A DNA stretch of 7,630 nucleotides from NCBI GenBank assembly GCA_944389985.1, contig CALXON010000183.1:1-7630 (forward strand). Reading direction: 5' to 3'. The notes under the pieces were generated by a model, which saw only the letters and a program-made list of their open reading frames with translations, was not told the origin of the DNA and did no database searches. Made by a program: the position numbers and the translations under genes. Origin of the DNA: an uncultured Spirochaetaceae bacterium. Lineage in GTDB: Bacteria; Spirochaetota; Spirochaetia; Sphaerochaetales; Sphaerochaetaceae. Below, piece after piece: positions 1-5,286 of the stretch. Position 1 is the stretch's first letter, and each line of letters opens with the position of its first letter.

Positions 1-1
1 G

Positions 2-1903
2 AGGAATCTCTACCTCACGACACAGCTGATAGAGACCGGCGTTCCTGTCGTGATCGCGCTCAATATGGCAGACCTTATTGAGAAGCGCGGACTGAAGATC
101 GACACGAAGAGGCTCTCGATGGTGCTCGGATGCCCTGTTGTCGAGACATCGGCGCTGAAGAAGACAGGACTGGATGCAGTCATCAGGGAGGCTGAGAGAA
201 CTGCAGGAGCAAAGGAGGGAAAGCTTCCCGGAGAGATCTTCACTGAGGAGATCGAGAAGGCTGTGAAGGAAGCCGGAGAGCTTCTTCCATCCTCCGTGTC
301 TCCAGAGAAGAGACGCTGGTATGCTGTGAAGCTTCTCGAGAATGATGAGAAGGCTGTAAGTGAGCTCGCACTCTCATCTGACGCGCTGAAGAAGGCTGCT
401 GAGATCAGGAAGGCTGTTGAGAAGAACCATGATGATGACATGGAGTCGATCATCACAGACCAGCGCTACAGGTATATCCAGAAGATCGTCTCTACCTGCG
501 TCAGGAAGGGTAAGACGGAGATGAGTACCACTGACAAGATCGACCGCATAGTGACGAACAGGGTTCTCGGCATCCCTATCTTCATCCTTGTCATGTTCCT
601 CGTCTACTATGTCTCGGTGACAACTGTCGGTACCTGGGTCACTGACTGGACGAATGACACATTCGGAGGCTGGGTCGCTGACCTCTTCTCGACAGGACTT
701 GCGGCAATAGGAGCGGGAGATCTCGTGACAAGCCTTGTGGTTGACGGTATCGTCGGCGGTCTTATCGCCGTTCTCGGTTTCGTGCCCCAGATGGCGATTC
801 TCTTCCTCTTCCTCTCTGTCCTCGAGGACTGTGGATACATGGTCAGGATCGCGTTCGTCATGGACAGGGTGTTCAGGCACTTCGGTCTTTCAGGAAAGAG
901 CTTCATTCCCCTCCTGATCTCCTCAGGCTGTGGAATTCCAGGCATCATGGCATCACGCACCATCGAGCAGGACAATGACAGAAGACTTACGATCATGACA
1001 GCGACATTCGTTCCCTGCGGTGCGAAACTTCCTGTCATCGCACTGATGGCCGGAGTCATGTCAGGAGCTGTCGCAGGCTACAGCGCAAGCGCATGGGTCG
1101 CTCCTGTGATGTACTTTGTCGGAATCGTCGCGGTCCTTGTCTCCGCGATCATGCTCAAGAAGACAAAGCCTTTCAGCGGCAAGCCCGCTCCGTTCGTGAT
1201 GGAGCTTCCCGCATACCACATTCCGTCAGCGAAGACAGTCCTGCTGCATGTATGGGAGAGGCTCAAGGGCTTCATCATCAAGGCGGGAACGATACTCTTC
1301 CTTGCATGTGTCGTCATGTGGTTCCTCGCAGGCTTCGGCTTCGGACCTGACGGATTCGGAATGGTCGAGGACAGCGCTGACAGTCTTCTTGCCGTCATCG
1401 GCGGTGCGATCGCTCCGCTCTTCGCTCCTCTCGGATTCGGCGAGTGGCAGCCGGTTGCGGCATCACTCTCGGGCTTCACGGCAAAAGAGGCGATCGTCTC
1501 CACGATGGGCGTACTGGCGAATGTCGAGGCTGGAATGGAAGAGGATGCTGTCGCAGTCGCGGCTGTCATCGGATCATGGTTCCCGACAGCTCTTGCAGCG
1601 TTCTGCTTCCTGATGTTCAACCTTCTTGACTCACCGTGTCTTGCGGCAATCGCGACAATGGCACAGCAGCTCCAGTCAAGGAAGTGGTTCTGGTTCGCGA
1701 TCATCTTCCAGAATGTGTTCGCATACGTTGTCACACTGATCGTGTACCAGCTCGGAATGCTCTTCGCCGGCGGTGCGTTCGGAATCGGAACCGTCGTCGC
1801 AATTGTTCTTCTTGCAGTCATGCTCTACATGCTCTTCCGCCCGGATCCGTACAAGGATCTCAAGGTCTACTCGAAGAGATCTGTACAGGCTGCATCTGTA
1901 TGA
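2..1903 (+). CDS. feoB: Ferrous iron transporter B (FeoB), 5'-truncated
   Basis: FeoB is the inner-membrane Fe(II) permease, with a cytoplasmic N-terminal GTPase domain and a polytopic C-terminal channel. The window opens inside the GTPase domain. The first visible residues include the G4 guanine-specificity motif (ALNMAD, an NKxD variant), then a G5-like ETSALKKTG and a helical cytoplasmic segment rich in Lys/Glu to about base 540. Multiple membrane segments follow. Both Gate-type Cys motifs are present: EDCGYMVRIAFVMDR with FIPLLISSGCGIPGIMASRT (about bases 824-960), and VPCGAKLPV (about 1011-1037). The second Gate/C-terminal region includes GFTAKEAIVSTMG (about 1471-1509). 633 residues are visible; G1-G3 and the true start lie upstream of the window. 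The GTG at base 50 lies inside the G4 motif and is not a start. The ORF is intact to TGA at 1901-1903. The accessory peptides downstream support a Feo operon. Family assignment is very secure. Confidence 0.97.
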   Translation, partial: RNLYLTTQLIETGVPVVIALNMADLIEKRGLKIDTKRLSMVLGCPVVETSALKKTGLDAVIREAERTAGAKEGKLPGEIFTEEIEKAVKEAGELLPSSVSPEKRRWYAVKLLENDEKAVSELALSSDALKKAAEIRKAVEKNHDDDMESIITDQRYRYIQKIVSTCVRKGKTEMSTTDKIDRIVTNRVLGIPIFILVMFLVYYVSVTTVGTWVTDWTNDTFGGWVADLFSTGLAAIGAGDLVTSLVVDGIVGGLIAVLGFVPQMAILFLFLSVLEDCGYMVRIAFVMDRVFRHFGLSGKSFIPLLISSGCGIPGIMASRTIEQDNDRRLTIMTATFVPCGAKLPVIALMAGVMSGAVAGYSASAWVAPVMYFVGIVAVLVSAIMLKKTKPFSGKPAPFVMELPAYHIPSAKTVLLHVWERLKGFIIKAGTILFLACVVMWFLAGFGFGPDGFGMVEDSADSLLAVIGGAIAPLFAPLGFGEWQPVAASLSGFTAKEAIVSTMGVLANVEAGMEEDAVAVAAVIGSWFPTALAAFCFLMFNLLDSPCLAAIATMAQQLQSRKWFWFAIIFQNVFAYVVTLIVYQLGMLFAGGAFGIGTVVAIVLLAVMLYMLFRPDPYKDLKVYSKRSVQAASV

Positions 1904-1908
1904 CCTAA

Positions 1909-1930
1909 GGAAGGCGGGAGACCGCCTTCC
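1909..1930 (+). promoter_or_regulatory. Perfect 9-bp hairpin with GAGA loop between feoB and the next gene
   Basis: Bases 1909-1917 (GGAAGGCGG) pair perfectly with 1922-1930 (CCGCCTTCC) around a GAGA loop, which fits the stable GNRA tetraloop class. It begins 6 nt after the feoB stop and ends 7 nt before the SD (GGAG, 1938-1941) of the next gene. No T-run follows (next bases are ATACTATGG), so it is not a classical intrinsic terminator. Inference: an intercistronic mRNA-stabilising, processing or translation-tuning structure that sets different expression for feoB and its small partners. Confidence 0.7.
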
Positions 1931-1946
1931 ATACTATGGAGTTCTC

Positions 1947-2138
1947 ATGGCTGATATTCTTGTACTTTCACTGGTCGCTCTCTACTCACTCTTTGTGATA
2001 AGGGGAATCCTCAGAAAAAGGAAGCAGGGCGTATGCTCAGGCTGCTCCTCCGGTTCCTGCGCTGGCTGCAGGGGCTGCTCTTCAGAGTACATTGACAGTC
2101 TTATAAGGAAGGCTGTTGAAGAGAAGGAGGGCGTATGA
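1947..2138 (+). CDS. FeoB-associated Cys-rich membrane protein, 63 aa
   Basis: A 63-residue protein with one N-terminal membrane helix (about residues 3-20), a basic stop-transfer segment (LRKRKQ, 22-27), then a Cys/Ser/Gly cluster with cysteines at 30, 33, 38, 41 and 44, and a short charged helix at the C-terminus. This matches the FeoB-associated Cys-rich membrane protein family, small proteins encoded just after feoB and thought to assist FeoB, with cysteines that could bind Fe(II) on the cytoplasmic face. The start is the ATG at 1947, preceded by GGAG at 1938-1941; the frame is open further upstream, but only through the end of feoB. The stop overlaps the next start as ATGA (2135-2138), so the two are probably translationally coupled. 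Family assignment is strong; a precise role is not established. Confidence 0.85.
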   Translation: MADILVLSLVALYSLFVIRGILRKRKQGVCSGCSSGSCAGCRGCSSEYIDSLIRKAVEEKEGV

Positions 2139-2281
2139 CCGGCGGATACTCGGGCTCTTCGATGTTCTACATGGTCCTGGTCCTTCTCTCACTCTATGTG
2201 ATAGGTATGGGAGCGTACCTGGCGGTACAGAAGATAAGGAAGCTGAGAGACAGAAAGCGTGATGAGCGCTTCGGGAAGTGA
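2135..2281 (+). CDS. Small single-pass membrane protein in feo operon, 48 aa
   Basis: A 48-residue ORF that is short but well supported. Its ATG overlaps the previous stop (ATGA at 2135), a strong GGAGG at 2126-2130 lies 4 nt upstream, and its TGA is followed two bases later by the next ATG. The protein has a short Gly/Ser-rich N-terminus (MTGGYSGSS), one hydrophobic helix (about residues 10-30) and a highly basic, charged tail (KIRKLRDRKRDERFGK). This suggests a single-pass inner-membrane peptide with its N-terminus outside. There are no cysteines, so it is not a second copy of its neighbour. I do not recognise a family. Position suggests a subunit or regulator of the FeoB complex, which is inference from context only. 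Confidence 0.75.
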   Translation: MTGGYSGSSMFYMVLVLLSLYVIGMGAYLAVQKIRKLRDRKRDERFGK

Positions 2282-2283
2282 TC

Positions 2284-2640
2284 ATGGTTGATGTAGTCAT
2301 AGTTCTTATAGTCGCTGTCCTCCTTGTATTCGCAGCAAGGGGCAGTGTGAGACATTTCAGGGGCGAAGGTCCCTGCTGTGGCGGCGCGGCGGTGAAGGCC
2401 GGGGAGAAGGCTCTTGCCGGACCTGTCGTGAAGCGCCGCACGATGAAGATAGACGGCATGCACTGCCAGAACTGCGCGGAGCGTGTCAAGGCGGCTGTGA
2501 ACAGCGTTGACGGAGCTGCGGCAGAGTATGTCGACTACAGATCAGGGACTGCTGATGTGAAGTTCGACAGGGACACAGATGACTTTCTTGTGAGGAAAGC
2601 CGTGGAGAATGCCGGATACAAAGTGCTTTCAATGGCATGA
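2284..2640 (+). CDS. Membrane-anchored heavy-metal-associated (HMA) domain protein, 118 aa
   Basis: Two parts are visible. Residues 1-34 form a membrane helix followed by HFRGEGPCCGG, the same helix-plus-Cys layout as FeoB-associated Cys-rich peptides. Residues about 52-118 form an HMA/CopZ-like ferredoxin fold with the metal-binding loop GMHCQNC (Cys61, Cys64) and the usual C-terminal AGYKV. HMA domains bind soft or transition metals through CxxC and pass them between proteins; here one would sit at the membrane beside FeoB. ATG 2284 is preferred because GGGAAG at 2273-2278 lies 5 nt upstream. A GTG at 2278, two codons earlier, overlaps that SD and has none of its own. The gene starts 2 nt after the previous stop. 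The metal (iron, copper or other) cannot be read from sequence. Confidence 0.9.
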   Translation: MVDVVIVLIVAVLLVFAARGSVRHFRGEGPCCGGAAVKAGEKALAGPVVKRRTMKIDGMHCQNCAERVKAAVNSVDGAAAEYVDYRSGTADVKFDRDTDDFLVRKAVENAGYKVLSMA

Positions 2641-2647
2641 ATCCATC

Positions 2648-2675
2648 ATTACAGGGCTCTCTGATGTGGTATAAG
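2648..2675 (+). promoter_or_regulatory. Candidate extended -10 promoter for the purine genes
   Basis: ATTACA (2648-2653, four matches to TTGACA) is separated by 16 nt from TATAAG (2670-2675, five matches to TATAAT). A TG one base upstream of the -10 (2667-2668) makes it an extended -10. Predicted initiation near 2681-2683 falls inside the terminator hairpin, after most of its 5' arm. A second -10-like TAATAT lies at 2691-2696 without a good -35. Predicted by eye only. Confidence 0.45.
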
Positions 2676-2719
2676 CTTCCGCCTCTGAATTAATATGTGA
2701 TCAGGGACGGAGGCTTTTT
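2673..2719 (+). terminator. Rho-independent terminator of the feo operon, overlapping the next RBS
   Basis: Bases 2673-2688 pair with 2701-2716 over 16 positions, with a single C-A mismatch and two G-U pairs, around a 12-nt loop. The run TTTTT covers 2715-2719. It starts 32 nt after the stop of the HMA gene. The 3' arm contains GGAGG (2709-2713), the SD of the following ATG at 2721, so one element both terminates the iron operon and could hide the RBS of the next gene. Confidence 0.75.
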
Positions 2720-2720
2720 C

Positions 2721-3389
2721 ATGAATATAAAGGAGTATCTTTCAGCTATCGATTACCCGGGGCGCATTGTCGCATCAGGCTGGGACAGTAACGGTAAACC
2801 CGTTCTTCTCTATGCGATAACAGCCAGAAGTGAGAACAGCAGGAACCGTGTGCTCTCTCTGGACGGAGGGATACTCAGAACAAAGCCCTATGATGAGTCG
2901 AAGGTGGAGGATCCGTCGCTCATCATCTACAGCGCGATGAGGACCTCCGGCTCAGCTGTGATCCTCTCGAACGGTGACCAGACAGATACGATCGCTGAAT
3001 GCATCTTCCGCGGTAAAAGCCTTGAGGAGGCCCTTGCATCAAGGACATACGAGCCCGATGCGCCCAACTACACACCGCGTATCAGCGCAGTGATGGATGG
3101 CGATAATCTTTTATTATCGATAATCAGGAAAACTGGCGATGATACGGACCGCAGGATATTCCGCTATGAGAGGGAAGACGGAGTCATCCACCTCATACAC
3201 ACCTACATGCATGACGGGGATCCTCTTCCCTCATTCGGAGGTCTTCCTCTAAGGCTTGATGCGGAGGATATGGAGAAGCTTACGGAAGACACATGGTCAG
3301 CACTCTCTCCTGAGAGGCGCGTCGCACTCTATGTGCGCATTGGTGATGCTGAGAGGATAGTGAACGCGAAGGAGGAGGAAAATGACTGA
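2721..3389 (+). CDS. purO: IMP cyclohydrolase, PurO-type
   Basis: A 222-residue enzyme predicted to close the purine ring: FAICAR to IMP plus water, the last step of de novo purine synthesis, in the cytoplasm. Conserved blocks of the stand-alone IMP cyclohydrolase family (first known from archaeal PurO) are clear: YPGRIV (12-17), RSENSRNR (36-43), DPSLIIYSAMR (64-74), LSNGDQTDTI (82-91) and EPDAPNYTPRI (111-121). The start is the ATG at 2721, with GGAGG at 2709-2713. A GTG at 2697 is in frame but lies in the terminator loop with no SD. The stop overlaps the downstream formyltransferase start by 8 nt, which fits coupling of the two enzymes acting in sequence. This family is unrelated to the MGS-fold cyclohydrolase half of bifunctional PurH. 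The symbol is given by family; bacterial members often carry none. Confidence 0.92.
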   Translation: MNIKEYLSAIDYPGRIVASGWDSNGKPVLLYAITARSENSRNRVLSLDGGILRTKPYDESKVEDPSLIIYSAMRTSGSAVILSNGDQTDTIAECIFRGKSLEEALASRTYEPDAPNYTPRISAVMDGDNLLLSIIRKTGDDTDRRIFRYEREDGVIHLIHTYMHDGDPLPSFGGLPLRLDAEDMEKLTEDTWSALSPERRVALYVRIGDAERIVNAKEEEND

Positions 3390-4554
3390 ACGCATCGATC
3401 TCAAGTACGGCTGCAATCCCAACCAGAAGAGCGCATGGATAGAAAGACAGGGAGGACTTCCTGTCGAGGTCCTGAACGGCAGGGCGGGGTACATCAATTT
3501 CCTCGATGCCCTGAACGGCTGGCAGCTTGTCTCTGATCTCAGACGTGTCACGGGCCTTCCCGCAGCAACATCATTCAAGCATGTCTCCCCTGCAGGTGCC
3601 GCCATAGGACGTCCTCTTTCAGAGACGGAGAGGCGTATGTCCTACATCTCATTAAAGACTGAGCTTTCTCCGCTTGCCTCTGCATATGTCAGGGCAAGAA
3701 GCGCTGACAGGATGAGCTCCTTCGGGGACTTCATCGCACTCTCTGACATCTGTGATGTCTCAACGGCGAAAGTCATCTCAAGAGAGGTTTCAGACGGTGT
3801 CATCGCTCCGGGATACGACCCGGAGGCCCTTCAGATACTCCGTGAGAAGAGGAAGGGAACGTACACAGTGCTCCGTATCGATCCTGACTTCATCCCGGAG
3901 ATGGAGGAGAGGCGCACTCTCTTCGGTATCTCATTCGTACAGGACAGGAATGACTATATTCCCTCCGGCAGGGACTTTGAGAACATCGTGACAAAGAATA
4001 GGAACCTGAAAGATGATGCCCGTCGTGATCTCTCGGTCGCTCTCGTGACGCTCAAGTACACACAGTCCAACTCTGTCTGCTACGCATACGGCGGACAGAC
4101 TATAGGAGTGGGGGCAGGGCAGCAGTCGAGGATACACTGCACGAGGCTTGCAGGCGGCAAGGCCGACCTCTGGAACCTCAGACACTCGGAGAAGGTTCTC
4201 TTACTTCCATTCCTTCCCGGCCTTTCCAGGAACGACAGGGACAACATCATCGAGCAGTATCTTTCGGATGATCCCGAGACCGATGTGATCTCATCGTGGA
4301 GGGATTACTTTACAGAAAAGCCTGAGCCGTTCACAAGGGACGAGAAGCGTGAGTACCTGAAGAGCGTGAAAGGCATCTCGCTCGCCTCCGATGCGTTCTT
4401 CCCGTTCCATGACAATATAGACAGGGCGGAAAGAAGCGGTGTCAGCTACATCGCGGAGCCCGGGGGAAGCGTCAGGGATGATGCTGTGATAGAGCGTGCG
4501 GACATGTACGGCATGGTCATGTGCTTCACATCCGTGCGGCTCTTTCACCACTGA
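3382..4554 (+). CDS. purH: AICAR formyltransferase, stand-alone (C-terminal PurH-like)
   Basis: A 390-residue phosphoribosylaminoimidazolecarboxamide formyltransferase. It moves a formyl group from 10-formyl-THF to AICAR to give FAICAR, the penultimate step to IMP. Visible family motifs are LKYGCNPNQ (7-15), SFKHVSPAGAA (64-74, containing the Lys-His pair Lys66/His67 known to be catalytic in the family), KYTQSNSVCYA (225-235), GAGQQSRIHCTRLAG (244-258), ASDAFFPFHDNID (335-347) and EPGGSVRDDAVI (359-370). It lacks the N-terminal MGS-like IMP cyclohydrolase domain of the usual roughly 500-residue bifunctional PurH; the adjacent PurO-type gene supplies that step. The start is the ATG at 3382 with a strong GGAGGAGG (3371-3378). 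The symbol purH is approximate because only the transformylase half is present. Confidence 0.94.
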   Translation: MTERIDLKYGCNPNQKSAWIERQGGLPVEVLNGRAGYINFLDALNGWQLVSDLRRVTGLPAATSFKHVSPAGAAIGRPLSETERRMSYISLKTELSPLASAYVRARSADRMSSFGDFIALSDICDVSTAKVISREVSDGVIAPGYDPEALQILREKRKGTYTVLRIDPDFIPEMEERRTLFGISFVQDRNDYIPSGRDFENIVTKNRNLKDDARRDLSVALVTLKYTQSNSVCYAYGGQTIGVGAGQQSRIHCTRLAGGKADLWNLRHSEKVLLLPFLPGLSRNDRDNIIEQYLSDDPETDVISSWRDYFTEKPEPFTRDEKREYLKSVKGISLASDAFFPFHDNIDRAERSGVSYIAEPGGSVRDDAVIERADMYGMVMCFTSVRLFHH

Positions 4555-4575
4555 GCTGAGATTATCCGGGTAAGA

Positions 4576-4618
4576 CCTCCTGATGCCCCGTCTCTGGAAG
4601 GAGAATCGGGAGAGGAGG
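4576..4618 (+). promoter_or_regulatory. Possible SD-sequestering pairing upstream of the lipoprotein gene
   Basis: CCTCCT (4576-4581) is an exact complement of AGGAGG (4613-4618), the SD of the ATG at 4625. CCCG (4587-4590) and CGGG (4607-4610) could pair inside it. The loop is large and imperfect, so any effect on translation would be modest. Seen as sequence complementarity only. Confidence 0.25.
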
Positions 4619-4624
4619 GAAAAT

Positions 4625-4978
4625 ATGAGGAAAACAACATTATCGATTCTCTTCATCCTGCTCATCGCCGGATGCACTTTCCATGATCTCTTTCCGATCG
4701 CTCCCGACACAGAGAGTGACAGAACGGAGGAGTCATATAATGACTCTCTGGTGACCGTTCCCGAGAGCGGAAACATCAGTGACTACTTCCCCGGCGGTAT
4801 TGACGGTGTGAAGATGAACGGGACCAGGTATGAGCTCTATGTGGGAGGCTCGCTATATGCCTCTGTCGAGGAAGGCGGAGCGACGGCTGCCGGGAAGGGG
4901 ATAACGCTTGAAGCGTCGAACGGAGTGATGCTCTTTACAAAGGTAAATACACCCCCGTTAAGATTCCGGTTGAAATAA
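4625..4978 (+). CDS. Putative lipoprotein, 117 aa, unknown function
   Basis: A short protein with a lipoprotein signal: basic n-region MRKTT, hydrophobic stretch SILFILLI, and a lipobox IAGC with Cys17 as the lipidated residue. Mature length is about 101 residues. After the Cys comes a flexible acidic, Ser/Thr-rich segment (about 24-50), then a probably beta-rich region with Gly-rich turns (about 55-117). I recognise no family. The start is the ATG at 4625 with AGGAGG 6 nt upstream; an in-frame ATG at 4583 would put 14 charged residues ahead of the signal peptide and has no good SD. It begins 70 nt after the formyltransferase stop with no terminator between, so it may be the tail of the purine transcript. 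No link to purine synthesis is evident. Envelope location is inferred from the lipobox. Confidence 0.7.
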   Translation: MRKTTLSILFILLIAGCTFHDLFPIAPDTESDRTEESYNDSLVTVPESGNISDYFPGGIDGVKMNGTRYELYVGGSLYASVEEGGATAAGKGITLEASNGVMLFTKVNTPPLRFRLK

Positions 4979-5085
4979 AATCAGACAAAAACTCAATAAT
5001 CTGTAAAATTAACTCATAAAATTTATACAGCTGAGTAATTTTCATCGCGTTTAACCGCGAATTTACCGAGATCTAATGAATTTTG
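4979..5085 (+). other. AT-rich intergenic segment with a weak hairpin
   Basis: This stretch is clearly more AT-rich than the genes on either side and contains no gene I can support. The arms 5001-5010 and 5020-5030 form a 10-bp stem with one bulged A and a 9-nt loop, followed within about 10 nt by TAATTTT. It could be a weak terminator for the lipoprotein transcript on the + strand. A second short stem, TCGCG/CGCGA (5045-5049 with 5056-5060), has no T-run. The A/T-rich bases just before 5086 may act as an UP-like element for the promoter there. Confidence 0.35.
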
Positions 5086-5114
5086 TTGACAGCCCCCCTG
5101 AAATACCTTAGAAA
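5086..5114 (+). promoter_or_regulatory. Sigma-70-like promoter for the chaperone-usher genes, C6 run in spacer
   Basis: A perfect TTGACA (5086-5091) is followed after exactly 17 nt by TAGAAA (5109-5114, four matches to TATAAT). The spacer contains six consecutive C (5093-5098). Predicted initiation is near 5120-5122, giving a leader of about 170 nt before the chaperone ATG. The AT-rich upstream DNA fits a strong promoter. A nearby TATAAG (5124-5129) has no -35 at proper distance. Confidence 0.6.
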
Positions 5115-5128
5115 AGTCATCGGTATAA

Positions 5129-5274
5129 GATGAGACTGGTGCATGAATGTGCACCATCCCTGGTTTATCCCACCTTGCCCTGTAGTGGACAATTTGGTCC
5201 ATTACAGGCTGGGTGGGGGGGGGGGTATTTCAAGGTTCAAGTCTCATCATGCAGAGAATCGTCCGGAGACGGAC
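5129..5274 (+). promoter_or_regulatory. Highly structured 5' leader of the chaperone gene
   Basis: Four inverted repeats can be read. P1: GATGAGACT (5129-5137) pairs perfectly with AGTCTCATC (5240-5248) and encloses P2 and P3 as a three-way junction. P2: TGGTGCA (5137-5143) with TGCACCA (5150-5156), loop TGAATG. P3: CCTGTAGTGGAC (5179-5190) with GTCCATTACAGG (5197-5208), 12 bp with one G-U pair, continued after a small internal loop by CCCACC (5169-5174) with GGGTGG (5211-5216). P4: GTCCG (5261-5265) with CGGAC (5270-5274), loop GAGA, ending 5 nt before the SD-like run at 5280-5286. No T-run follows P3, so it is not an intrinsic terminator. I recognise no known riboswitch class. Regulatory function is inferred. 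Confidence 0.6.
5215..5225 (+). repeat. Poly-G tract of 11, candidate phase-variation site
   Basis: Eleven consecutive G, directly preceded by GGGT (5211-5214). Runs of this length are prone to slipped-strand length change, and in host-associated bacteria, including spirochaetes, they commonly switch surface-protein genes. The tract lies in the leader, about 95 nt past the predicted start of transcription and 65 nt before the likely ATG. Its 5' end forms the base of the strong P3 stem. The true length in the population may vary, and run lengths like this are error-prone in sequencing. Confidence 0.8.
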
Positions 5275-5279
5275 TTCCA

Positions 5280-5286
5280 GGGGAGG
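5280..5286 (+). promoter_or_regulatory. Shine-Dalgarno that fixes the chaperone start
   Basis: GGGGAGG lies 4 nt before the ATG at 5291 and 1 nt before the adjacent ATG at 5288. It therefore favours 5291 and argues against the upstream in-frame GTG at 5213 and ATG at 5249, neither of which has an SD at proper spacing. Confidence 0.7.

Noticed and set aside
374..880. Long open frames on the - strand across feoB (also 607-1059 and 1078-1821)
   Set aside because: They lie antisense to an unmistakable FeoB frame, have low-complexity composition expected of shadow frames in GC-rich genes, and show no family motif.
2695..2703. TGTGATCA as a CRP-type site
   Set aside because: Only one half-site is present, it lies within the terminator loop, and no matching TCACA half is at the right spacing.
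2641..2720. Purine riboswitch ahead of the purine genes
   Set aside because: The gap is only 80 nt, is fully used by the terminator, and lacks the conserved loop-loop and junction bases of the purine aptamer.
4583..4624. ATG at 4583 as lipoprotein start
   Set aside because: It would add a charged 14-residue leader ahead of a clear lipoprotein signal, and the SD at 4613-4618 fits 4625.
5045..5060. TCGCG/CGCGA stem as a terminator of the lipoprotein gene
   Set aside because: The stem is 5 bp and is followed by ATTTACC, not a T-run.
5179..5208. Dyad as an insertion-sequence end
   Set aside because: TGTAGTGGAC looks a little like some IS ends, but no transposase, target duplication or second end is visible in the window.
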